From NCBI RefSeq assembly GCF_001542905.1, contig NZ_LOAJ01000001.1:1116001-1180000 (forward strand): DNA of 64,000 nt, written 5' to 3'. Positions 1-10,161 of this stretch are shown piece by piece (the first letter of the stretch is position 1; each line of letters begins with the position of its first letter). Below the pieces are notes generated by a model. That model did no database searches, was not told the origin of the DNA, and was given only the letters and a program-made list of their open reading frames with translations. Source of the DNA: Halorubrum aethiopicum. Its GTDB lineage: Archaea > Halobacteriota > Halobacteria > Halobacteriales > Haloferacaceae. The position numbers and the translations under genes are program-made.

Positions 1-268
1 GATCATCGCCGGGATCCTGGAGGCGCTCTCCGACCAGCAGGCGACCGCCGTCTTCGTCTCCCACCTGGCCCGCGAGATCCGCGAGGCCGCCGACTACGAC
101 GTGGCCGTCGACGGCATCGAGGCGGTCGGGCTCGTCGACGGCGAGCTCCGCGTGAACCGCTCGCCGCGGGAGGGCCACCTCGCGCGGTCGACGCCGGAGC
201 TCATCGTCGAGAAGCTGGCCGAGGACCGCGGCGGCGGGTTCTACGGAGACCTGTTGGAGAAGTTCTGA
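1..268 (+). CDS. MutS-family DNA repair ATPase, C-terminal end (partial)
   Basis: Only the last 88 codons are present, read from base 2 to a TGA at 266-268. The fragment begins IIAGILEAL and carries the stretch TAVFVSHLAREIREAA, which resembles the end of the ATPase core of MutS-like proteins, where a histidine follows the Walker B region. It continues with VDGIEAVGLVDGELRVNRSP and ends in LLEKF. Haloarchaea encode MutS-related proteins ending in this way. No upstream part is available, so the subfamily (MutS2-like or MutS5-like) cannot be settled. It runs toward the convergent ridA-like gene, 50 bp away. Confidence 0.6.
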   Translation, partial: IIAGILEALSDQQATAVFVSHLAREIREAADYDVAVDGIEAVGLVDGELRVNRSPREGHLARSTPELIVEKLAEDRGGGFYGDLLEKF

Positions 269-318
269 GCGTAGCGAAGGTCCGAGACCGGGTGTCGGTT
301 CCGCTCGGCCGATCGGGG

Positions 319-702
319 TTACTCGCCGCCGTCGAGCTCCGCGTCGACCGTGATCTCGACGTCGAGCGGCGCGGGGAGCCGCGACACCTCGACGCAGGTC
401 CGGGCGGGATACGGCTCGGAGAGGTACGACCGGTACGCCTCGTTCACCTCGTCGTAGTCGTCCATGTCCGTGAGATAGACGGTGGCGCGGACGATCGCGT
501 CGGCGTCCGTGCCGGCCGCCTCCAGGATCCGCTCGACGTTCGCGAGCGTCTGGGTCGTCTGTTCGCCGACCGACTCCGGTGCCTCCCCGGTCTCGGGGTC
601 GACGCCGGTCTTGCCCGAGACGTGGACGGTACCGTCCGAGACGATGGCCTGCGAGTACGGGCCGAGCGCGTCCGGGACGTCGTCGCTGGTGATCTCCCTC
701 AT
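319..702 (-). CDS. RidA/YjgF family deaminase
   Basis: A 127-residue protein of the RidA family, which hydrolyses reactive enamine/imine intermediates released by PLP enzymes. Family hallmarks are visible: DALGPYSQAI near residues 10-20, HVSGKTGVDPETG, the long helix ESVGEQTTQTLANVERIL, and the C-terminal block YPARTCVEVSRLPAPLDVEI, whose arginine binds the substrate carboxylate. The ATG giving MREITSDDVP is preferred over an ATG 18 bp upstream because it gives the usual family length. It lies downstream of uvrA on the same strand with a 70-bp gap and may be co-transcribed. Confidence 0.9.
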   Translation of the reverse strand: MREITSDDVPDALGPYSQAIVSDGTVHVSGKTGVDPETGEAPESVGEQTTQTLANVERILEAAGTDADAIVRATVYLTDMDDYDEVNEAYRSYLSEPYPARTCVEVSRLPAPLDVEITVDAELDGGE

Positions 703-772
703 CGTTCCGAGCGACGACACAGCGGCATATCAAAGTGCGGGTCGGCGGGGAGGGTCCCGAAGTATCCCCGTC

Positions 773-3727
<2,955 letters not shown>

Positions 3728-3834
3728 TCTGCCCGCGTGTTGCGCCCGCGCGCGGGAATACCCGTCGGTTTCGTCGGTCGGCTGCCGACGTCCTTGGCGA
3801 TCCGACCGCCGCGACGATCCCGCACAGTCCCTCT

Positions 3835-3876
3835 GGCACCCGCCACGGACCTACTGATACCCGCCACGAACCTACT
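3835..3876. repeat. Two tandem copies of a 21-bp repeat between uvrA and the phosphatase gene
   Basis: The 312-bp gap 3728-4039 separates the divergent uvrA and phosphatase genes. It contains two adjacent 21-bp units (3835-3855 and 3856-3876) differing at 3 positions and sharing a CCCGCCACG-A-CCTACT core; a third unit starts and decays at 3877. The rest of the gap shows no gene. The repeat lies over 100 bp from either start codon, so a role as a regulatory array is only a possibility. Confidence 0.5.
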
Positions 3877-4039
3877 GGCACGCACGACGTGCCGGTACGG
3901 ACGCCTCCATAGCCGTCATAGCAACCGTTTACCGTGACTCCGCCTCACCGCGACGTACGGACCACGCCGCCGGAGAGGCGCCCCCGAGGCGCGAACCGAC
4001 CGCCGGCCGCGACGGTCACCGACCCACTACCGTCCCACC

Positions 4040-4483
4040 ATGTCCACCCGAAATGACTCCAGTTCGACACGTATCGCCTTCGTCTGCGTACAGAACGCGG
4101 GCCGGTCCCAGATGGCTCACGCGTTCGCCGAACGTGAGCTCGCCACCCGCCGCCTCGACGGCGCGGTCGAACTCGTCACCGGCGGAACGCGTCCCGCGGA
4201 TCGCGTCCACGCCGAGGTCGTCGAGGCGATGGCGGCGGTCGGCGTCGACCTCGGCGACCGAACCCCCCGAGAGGTGACCTTCGAGGAGATCCGGGCGAGC
4301 GACTACGTGATCACGATGGGGTGTTCCGCGGAGGACGTCTGTCCGGCGGGCTGGGCCGGCGAGAACCGCGACTGGGGTCTCGAGGACCCGGACGGGAAGC
4401 CGTCGGAGGCGGTCGCACGGATCCGCGACGAGATCGAACGACGCGTGGTCGCGCTGTTCGACGAGATCGCGGCGGCCGACTGA
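4040..4483 (+). CDS. Low-molecular-weight phosphatase / arsenate reductase-like protein
   Basis: 147-residue protein with the LMW-PTP fold signature. The P-loop CVQNAGRS (C16 to R22, pattern CX5R) follows a beta strand RIAFVCV. The block DYVITMGCSAEDVCPAGW supplies further cysteines at the positions that thioredoxin-coupled arsenate reductases use for disulfide relay. The 10-residue polar N-terminus is haloarchaeal. Known members reduce arsenate or dephosphorylate small phosphoesters. The three-cysteine arrangement favours arsenate reductase, but no ars efflux or ArsR gene is adjacent. It converges on tatC2 with a 35-bp gap. Confidence 0.82.
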   Translation: MSTRNDSSSTRIAFVCVQNAGRSQMAHAFAERELATRRLDGAVELVTGGTRPADRVHAEVVEAMAAVGVDLGDRTPREVTFEEIRASDYVITMGCSAEDVCPAGWAGENRDWGLEDPDGKPSEAVARIRDEIERRVVALFDEIAAAD

Positions 4484-4518
4484 CCCGGTCCGCCGGCGAT
4501 CGGATCGCCTTCGCCCCG

Positions 4519-6741
4519 CTACCGGCCGACGATCTCCGCGGGCGGCGAGAGGTTCCGTCGGCCGCCGAGCGTGAGGAGGAACAGCACGCCGAGCCCCACC
4601 CCGTACGCGAGCATGAGCGGGATCGTCACGAGGAACATCGTGATCACGTCGGCGGGGGTGAACACCGCCGCGAACAGCATGATCCCGACGGTGACCTCCC
4701 GCCAGCGGCCGCGGAAGACGTCGTAGGGAACGCCGGCGTTGTTTAAAAGTACCATCGCGACCGGGATGTCCGCGAGGAACCCGATCCCGATGGTGGTGAA
4801 GATCACGAGCCACATGAAGTCGCTCACCTGGTAGGTGATGATCATGTTCGCGTTCGCGGCGTCGGTGACGAGCCAGCCGATGATCCGCGGCGCGATGTAC
4901 GCGTAGCCGAGCGCGAACCCCCCGATCAGCCCGGAAAAGAGCGCGCCGGTCCAGAGGTACACCTGCCGGATCCGCCCGGCGACGAACCCGCGGTCGCGAA
5001 GCGCCGGCCACGCCGAGTACAGCAGGACGGGGAAGACCGCGATCCCGCCGATCAGAAGCGAGAACTTCACCATGAAGATCAGCGCCTCGACGGGGTGGAG
5101 CGTGATGATGTTGATCCCGCCGCCCACCTCCGCCGGCACCCGCCGCTGGAGGTCCGCCCGCACCGCCGCGAGCCCGCCGATGTAGAGCCAGGTGAACGCC
5201 GCGGCCATCACGCCGCCGAACACCACGAGGAGGATGAACGACTTCGAGCGGATCGCGTCGAAGATGAACTTGAGGTCCTTGTAGTAGCCGCCGATGTCGT
5301 CCTCCGCCTCGTCGTCGCCGGTGAGTTCGGAGAGGAACGTCGAGGAGGCGCGGGAGGTGCGGTCGCCGACCGACGCGGCGAGGCCGCCGCCGGCACCACC
5401 GCCGCCTCCGCCGCCCGCGTTCCCGCCCGCCGCGTCCGCGCTTCCGCCGTCACCACCCTCCCCGTCGGCGTCCGTCGCCTCGTCGAAGCGGTCGAGGATC
5501 GCCTGCGCCTTCTCGTGGTCGTCGTCGTCGAGCGCCGCCTGCGCCCGCGCGAGCGACTCCTCCTCCGTCATCTCGAGGAACGGCTCCTCGGGGGCGGCGC
5601 GGATCCCCGCGGCGTCGAGCTCGTCGAGGTCGATGGCGGCCGGGTCGCCGTACTGATACCCCGCGCTCGTGGTGTCGAGGTCGGTGTACACCGCCCACAG
5701 CGTCGCGACGGCCGCGAACGCGAGCGCCCAAACGCCGGCGTAGAGCGCGGCGGCGGTCACGGGGTCGAGCCCGAGTCCCTCTCCGGGTGCGAGAAATCGC
5801 CAGTCGCTGTCGAGCGACCGGAGGAGGTCGTTGACGGCGGTCCGGCCGCCGTACTCGTAGAAGGCGTAGACGAGGCCGCCGCCGAGGACTGCGGACCCGC
5901 CGACGACGTTCCAGTGGTTCCGGACCGCCCCGAGCACGCGGATCCGGTCGGAGCTGCGCTTCGCGGTGACGACCAGCTTCGCGAGGTAGAGGCTGAACCC
6001 GTACAGCGCGACGAGCGGGAACGCCCACATCAGCTGGGTGAACGGGTCCGGCGGCGAGAACACCGCGCCGAAGACGAAGATGGCGACGACGGCGTAGCGC
6101 CACTTGTCGCGGAACGTCTCGTACTGGACGATCTCGGCGTACGAGAGCCCGGTGATGAGAAGCGGCATCTGGCCGGCGAGCCCGAAGGACAGCGAGAGGA
6201 AGACGATGAACTCCGTCCACATCACGATGCCGTAGGTCGGCTCGATGCCGGCCTCGAGCCCGAACCCGGCCAGAAAGGAGAACATGATCGGGAAGAAGGC
6301 GTAGACGCCGTAGGCGACGCCGACGGCGAACAGTCCGCCGCCGAGCAGCCCGATCGCCGCGAGCTTCCAGCGGGCGATCGGCGACTGCGGCCACAGCCCG
6401 CGCTCGCGGAGCTCGTCGCGGGTGAAGTAGATCAGCGCGGGCAGACAGACGATCGCGCCGACGACCAGGCCGATCTTCGCCTGGAGGAGGATGACCTCGA
6501 AGGGCGTGGTCGCGATGACGTCGGCCTCGGCGGCGACGTCGGCGGACATGTTCGCTCGCGTCATCGCGAAGAGGTAGTCCCACACGTGTACGCGGAGCGC
6601 CCAGAACGTGCCGACGAAGCCGATGAGGAAGACGACGAACACCTTCTGGAGGTCCTTCTGGATGGATCGAAGGAACGCCCGAGCCGACTCGCGGCCGGCC
6701 GCGAGCGACTGTTGGGTGTCCTCGTCGAGGGCACTCGCCAT
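4519..6741 (-). CDS. tatC2: TatCt: double-domain Sec-independent translocase subunit TatC
   Basis: 740-residue membrane protein made of two TatC domains fused in tandem, the haloarchaeal TatCt architecture (about 14 transmembrane segments). The first domain occupies roughly residues 25-350 and the second roughly 475-735. Between them lies an acidic linker (TEEESLARAQAALDDDDHEK) and a glycine run of about 25 residues. TatC recognises twin-arginine signal peptides and transports folded proteins, the dominant export route in haloarchaea. The start MASALDEDTQQSL is preferred over an ATG 30 bp upstream because it lies next to the promoter and gives a normal TatC N-terminus. It is divergent from tatC1, sharing a 117-bp intergenic region. 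Confidence 0.93.
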   Translation of the reverse strand: MASALDEDTQQSLAAGRESARAFLRSIQKDLQKVFVVFLIGFVGTFWALRVHVWDYLFAMTRANMSADVAAEADVIATTPFEVILLQAKIGLVVGAIVCLPALIYFTRDELRERGLWPQSPIARWKLAAIGLLGGGLFAVGVAYGVYAFFPIMFSFLAGFGLEAGIEPTYGIVMWTEFIVFLSLSFGLAGQMPLLITGLSYAEIVQYETFRDKWRYAVVAIFVFGAVFSPPDPFTQLMWAFPLVALYGFSLYLAKLVVTAKRSSDRIRVLGAVRNHWNVVGGSAVLGGGLVYAFYEYGGRTAVNDLLRSLDSDWRFLAPGEGLGLDPVTAAALYAGVWALAFAAVATLWAVYTDLDTTSAGYQYGDPAAIDLDELDAAGIRAAPEEPFLEMTEEESLARAQAALDDDDHEKAQAILDRFDEATDADGEGGDGGSADAAGGNAGGGGGGGAGGGLAASVGDRTSRASSTFLSELTGDDEAEDDIGGYYKDLKFIFDAIRSKSFILLVVFGGVMAAAFTWLYIGGLAAVRADLQRRVPAEVGGGINIITLHPVEALIFMVKFSLLIGGIAVFPVLLYSAWPALRDRGFVAGRIRQVYLWTGALFSGLIGGFALGYAYIAPRIIGWLVTDAANANMIITYQVSDFMWLVIFTTIGIGFLADIPVAMVLLNNAGVPYDVFRGRWREVTVGIMLFAAVFTPADVITMFLVTIPLMLAYGVGLGVLFLLTLGGRRNLSPPAEIVGR

Positions 6742-6828
6742 ACGGCGGCAGAGGACCGTCGCCGTTATCAACCTTTTCGACCGCGCCCGCGAACCCCCCC
6801 GCCGCGAGCGACGTCATCCGAAAAGGCC

Positions 6829-6834
6829 TATAAT
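6829..6834 (+). promoter_or_regulatory. TATA box of tatC1 (TATAAT)
   Basis: TATAAT lies 24-29 bp upstream of the tatC1 ATG, the distance expected for a leaderless haloarchaeal transcript whose first base is at or near the start codon. It lies in the 117-bp gap shared with the divergent tatC2. Confidence 0.6.
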
Positions 6835-6858
6835 CACCCGGTGGCGTACCTAAGGTGA

Positions 6859-8214
6859 ATGGACGACGACGACCGGCCGCGCGACGAGCCGTCGGACCCC
6901 GAAGACCTGTCGCCGTCGGTCGAATCGGAGCGATCGACTACCCCCGACGACGGGGATCCCGGCTCGGTCGACGGCGAGGGCGACGACCGTGTCGGAGACG
7001 AGGGCGTCGAGGGCGACGACGACTCCGCCGGTCAGGGCGACCCTGTCGAGGAGGGCGAAGACGACTCTGCCGAGGGGGACGACCCCGAGGAAGACGAAGC
7101 CGAGCCCGCCAGTGGAGGCGGCTCCGTCGAGGAGGACGAGGACGACTCTGCTGAGGAAGAAGGGGGTGAGGACCCCGTTGACGACGACTCGAAGGAGGAC
7201 TCCGCCGAGGAACATCACTCGGAGGAAGACGCGGACGACTCCGCCAATGACGATGAGGGTGGGTCCACGAGCGAAGACGACCCTGGCGACGAAGACGATT
7301 CCGTCCACCCGGACGAAGACGACTCCGTAGAGGATGAAGACGACTCCGTAGAGGATGAAGACGACTCCGGAGAAGACGCAGACGAGGACGGCTCTGCGGG
7401 GGAAGACGCCGAGTCCGAATCCGCTCCCGACCCCGCCGGCGACGGCGGCACGACGGCGACCGCCGGGGACGTCGAGGACTTGGAGGGGATCCAAGGCCCC
7501 GAGACGGACGAGGAGATGCCGCTCGCGGAGCACATCGAGGAGATGATGCGGCGGCTCGCGGTCGTGTTCCTCTTCGGCGGTCTCGCGACGCTCGTCGCAG
7601 TGACGGAGTCGACCGACCTCATCAACTACTTCTGGGGGTACCACATCCCCGCCCCGCTCGAGAACCGCCCGCGGCTGTACGGGCCGCTGGAGCTCCCCCT
7701 GACCCGGCTGAAGGTCGCCGGGCTCGCGGGCGTCGTGGTCGGCCTCCCGGCGTTCGTCTACCAGACGTACCGGTTCATGAAGCCCGGCCTCTACGAGAAC
7801 GAGCGCCGGTACTACCTCGCGGCGGTCCCCACGAGCCTGATCCTCGGCGGGATCGGGATCGCGTTCGCGCACTTCCTCGTGTTGCCCGCGATCTTCTCGT
7901 ATTTCACCACCTACACCGCCGATGCCGCGACGATCGCCTTCGGGCTCGCGGAGACGTTCAACCTGATCGTGATCATGCTCGCGTTCATGGCGATCGTCTT
8001 CCAGATCCCGCTTTTCATCATGCTCGCGATCATGATGAACCTCGTCACGCGCCAGTGGCTCCAGGACAAACGCCTCATCTTCTGGGGCTCGTTCCTCGGG
8101 ATCGCCTTCCTGTTCAGTCCCGACCCGACCGGGATGGCCCCGATCATCGTCACGCTCACCATGATCGTCCTCTTCGAGGGGACGCTGGCGATCCTGCGCT
8201 GGACCGGGAACTGA
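6859..8214 (+). CDS. tatC1: TatCo: Sec-independent translocase subunit TatC with a long acidic N-terminal extension
   Basis: 451 residues. The TatC domain starts near residue 220 (MPLAEHIEEMMRRLAVVFLF) and has six hydrophobic segments, including RLKVAGLAGVVVGLPAFVYQ and FKPGLYENER-type loop features (MKPGLYENERRYY). Residues 1-219 are almost entirely Asp, Glu, Ser, Gly and Pro with no hydrophobic segment, so they should stay in the cytoplasm. Within them the heptad DDSVEDE is repeated by a 21-bp DNA tandem (7318-7338, 7339-7359). The single-domain TatCo is the essential, general TatC in haloarchaea. It is divergent from tatC2. Confidence 0.93.
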   Translation: MDDDDRPRDEPSDPEDLSPSVESERSTTPDDGDPGSVDGEGDDRVGDEGVEGDDDSAGQGDPVEEGEDDSAEGDDPEEDEAEPASGGGSVEEDEDDSAEEEGGEDPVDDDSKEDSAEEHHSEEDADDSANDDEGGSTSEDDPGDEDDSVHPDEDDSVEDEDDSVEDEDDSGEDADEDGSAGEDAESESAPDPAGDGGTTATAGDVEDLEGIQGPETDEEMPLAEHIEEMMRRLAVVFLFGGLATLVAVTESTDLINYFWGYHIPAPLENRPRLYGPLELPLTRLKVAGLAGVVVGLPAFVYQTYRFMKPGLYENERRYYLAAVPTSLILGGIGIAFAHFLVLPAIFSYFTTYTADAATIAFGLAETFNLIVIMLAFMAIVFQIPLFIMLAIMMNLVTRQWLQDKRLIFWGSFLGIAFLFSPDPTGMAPIIVTLTMIVLFEGTLAILRWTGN

Positions 8215-8250
8215 GCCCCGCCGTCGGCGGCCGTTCTCGATCCGCCGGTC

Positions 8251-8721
8251 TCACTCGGCGTCCGTTCTCGCCGCGCTCGCCGCACTTCCCGCCTTCGCCG
8301 CGTCGTACCGGCTGACGAGCTCGGCGACGAACCCCAGCTTCAACAGGATCGATGCGAGCCCCGCGAGCGCGGCCCGAGCGGGGCGCTTCCGATACGCGGC
8401 CAGCAGCGCGTACGCGAAGACGGGGAGGTTGATCAGGTTGAGGACGGCGGGATACGAACGCGACAGGACCGGCTTCCCGCGCTCGTCGACCCACCACCGC
8501 TCGGCGAGCACGACGCGGGTCATCCACGCGTCGTCGTCCTCGGGCGGCGAGAACAGGACGGGGTTCACGATCGTGAACGCGAGCGCGAGCGCGGTGAGTT
8601 TCCCGCTTCGCCGGTACACGGCGTACAGCAGGAGCGGCGTGATCAGGACCCGGCTCCACCCGCTCTTCGGATTCGCGTGTCGCTTCCAGAGGGCGTCGGG
8701 GATCGACTCGAGGGGATCCAT
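8251..8721 (-). CDS. Conserved haloarchaeal membrane protein (DUF6653-like)
   Basis: 156 residues with about four hydrophobic segments (LITPLLLYAVY, LTALALAFTIVNPVLF, VLNLINLPVFAYALLAAY, AALAGLASILLKLGFV). The N-terminus DALWKRHANPKSGWSR and the middle block PPEDDDAWMTRVVLAERWW match, from memory, a small membrane family annotated DUF6653. Function is unknown. It is convergent with tatC1 (36-bp gap). Assignment to the family is moderately sure; assignment to a function is not possible. Confidence 0.7.
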   Translation of the reverse strand: MDPLESIPDALWKRHANPKSGWSRVLITPLLLYAVYRRSGKLTALALAFTIVNPVLFSPPEDDDAWMTRVVLAERWWVDERGKPVLSRSYPAVLNLINLPVFAYALLAAYRKRPARAALAGLASILLKLGFVAELVSRYDAAKAGSAASAARTDAE

Positions 8722-8792
8722 GCCCGATCTCGAGTCGCCGAGAGCATAGCGATTTCCCCGACTCGATCGTTCGGACAGTTGATGTTTTACTC

Positions 8793-8814
8793 TTCAGATA
8801 GAGTCTAGTCTGAA
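8793..8814. promoter_or_regulatory. Inverted repeat TTCAGA-N10-TCTGAA
   Basis: Perfect 6-bp arms at 8793-8798 and 8809-8814 lie about 72 bp upstream of the divergent-facing start of the DUF6653-like gene and next to the repeat element at 8882. The same arms recur as a tighter palindrome at 26418-26434, so this may be a protein-binding site or a scar of a mobile element. Nothing else was recognised between 8722 and 8881. Confidence 0.35.
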
Positions 8815-8881
8815 ATGGCTGATTCCCGGAGAGTGCTTATAGATAGGGTGTTTCGTGAGTGATCGAGGTGAGTAGAAGGAG

Positions 8882-9301
8882 GTCGTTGCTGGGGCGGTGA
8901 ACTGTTTCAAAGCCCCAGTCGCGAGGACTCGCGCGGCTCGTTGTCGTTCGAAAGGCGCGAAGCGCCTTTCGTGATGACGAGACGCCTCCGGCGTCTCGAA
9001 CCACGCGCTTCAGTCACTCACTTCGTTCGCTCCTTCCAGTGTCGCCGGCGGCTCCGCCGCCGGCTGCTCGTGGCGCGTAGCGCCACGCTGCTTACGTCGC
9101 CGGGCTTCGTCCTTCCGAGAGACTTCGTCTCTCGACTTCCCGCTCGCTTACGCTCGCGGGAATCGCGACTGCCCCTTTGAGTCCCACCCGACAGCACTGC
9201 CCCGCACCTCACGCCTCCCCAGCCTCGCCGCTCGCTCCGCTCGCGGCGTCCCTCGCGGGCGGTTCGCGGTCGCCTACGGCGACCACTCACCGGCGCGCCA
9301 C
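8882..9301 (-). repeat. Dispersed repeat element, copy 1, containing a chain of short hairpins
   Basis: This gene-free stretch is a longer inverted copy of the element at 17692-17948. Shared blocks include a 28-bp identity (9201-9228 versus 17761-17788), GGCGCGCCAC at one edge and GTCGTTG at the other, and CCCCAGTCGCGAGGACTC (from 8913). CAGTCGCGA at 8916-8924 pairs with TCGCGACTG at 9163-9171, enclosing the interior. The interior holds perfect stems with 3-nt loops: 8949-8971 (10 bp), 8978-8998 (9 bp), 9044-9064 (9 bp), 9069-9087 (8 bp) and 9116-9134 (8 bp), then a looser one at 9138-9161. No coding sequence is supported here. Confidence 0.8.
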
Positions 9302-9393
9302 CCCTCGGGCGATCGCTCACTCTCTCATCTGTACTGGCCACATCCAACTCATAGCGATCTCTACAGCGCCGTCTTCACGGTTCGACGGTCGCG

Positions 9394-9867
9394 CTACGCC
9401 CGCTCGCCGACGACCCACTTGTGCGAGTAGCTCTCCCCGCAGGTACAGTGCGCGTACGCGTGGATCACGTCACCCTCGGCGTAGAGGCCCCCCACTTCCG
9501 GGTTCTCTCCCTCGGCGAACGCGAACACGAACCGGACCTCGTGGTCGTCGCCATCGTCGTCGCCATCGTCGTCGCTGTCGTCGCTATCGCCGTCGTCGCC
9601 GGCGAACGGACACTCGCCCCCGTCGAGCGAGCGGGCGATCGCGCCCTCGTTGGCCATCGCCTCCTTCGCGAACTCCATCGCGCCCATGCCGGTCCCGGCC
9701 TGAAACGCCGAGCGGCCGGTCTCGCCGTCGAGGACGAGACGAACCCCGTCGTCGGTCTCGGTGCCGACCTCGCGGAGCCGCGAGTCGTCGTCGAGGAACG
9801 CGTCGCTCAGGTAGAACACGACGTCGTCGAGCCGGTCGCCGGCGAGGAACGCCTCGAGCTTGCTCAT
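9394..9867 (-). CDS. DUF5807 family protein
   Basis: 157-residue haloarchaeal protein starting MSKLEAFLAGDRLDDVVFYL. It contains a central low-complexity Asp/Gly/Ser run (about residues 95-113, for example DSDDSDDDGDDDGDD) that looks like an expanded acidic linker, and a C-terminal block HAYAHCTCGESYSHKW with a CxC motif that could bind a metal. The frame is open far upstream, but this ATG begins the recognisable family and the upstream part overlaps the hef region antisense. Function unknown. Confidence 0.78.
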   Translation of the reverse strand: MSKLEAFLAGDRLDDVVFYLSDAFLDDDSRLREVGTETDDGVRLVLDGETGRSAFQAGTGMGAMEFAKEAMANEGAIARSLDGGECPFAGDDGDSDDSDDDGDDDGDDHEVRFVFAFAEGENPEVGGLYAEGDVIHAYAHCTCGESYSHKWVVGERA

Positions 9868-10004
9868 GCCGGGCGGAGGCGCGTGAACCCTAAAAGGGGT
9901 GCGAGTCGCGGCCGCAGCGTGTCGGGCCGTGAGGGCCGGAACCGATCCCGGCGAGACTGGAATCGGGGTAAGTGTTAATACGAACCACGGAGATCCGTCA
10001 GCCG

Positions 10005-10109
10005 ATGAGCACGCAAACCCCGTCTGGAGACCGGCTCGTCGAGTGGGCGAGGCTGGTCGACGAGGACGTGCCGGAGGAGGTCCGAGAGGACCGTCCCGGC
10101 GACCGATAA
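10005..10109 (+). CDS. Possible 34-residue acidic protein upstream of hef
   Basis: ATG at 10005 to TAA at 10107-10109 encodes a short, strongly acidic peptide beginning MSTQTPSGDRLVEWARL and ending VREDRPGDR. It is preceded by an AT-rich TGTTAATACG stretch about 30 bp upstream that could serve as a TATA box. The composition (amphipathic VEWARLVDEDVPEEVRED) matches real halophilic proteins rather than a shadow frame. It lies 52 bp before hef in the same direction. No family recognised. Confidence 0.45.
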   Translation: MSTQTPSGDRLVEWARLVDEDVPEEVREDRPGDR

Positions 10110-10161
10110 CTTTCACCCCGGTTCGCGAAGCCTTTAGGCTGAGGGCGGCGAAGCGTCGCCG

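Noticed and set aside
3835-3876. Tandem 21-bp units as a possible CRISPR remnant
   Set aside because: Units are adjacent without spacers and there is no cas gene; simple tandem duplication explains them.
7318-7359. 21-bp repeats in the tatC1 5' region as a regulatory or CRISPR array
   Set aside because: They keep the reading frame and encode an acidic heptad, so they belong to the protein's low-complexity tail.
8941-9180. Short open frame through the hairpin chain
   Set aside because: It is Arg-rich, overlaps perfect inverted repeats and has no start context; the stretch is explained by the repeat element.
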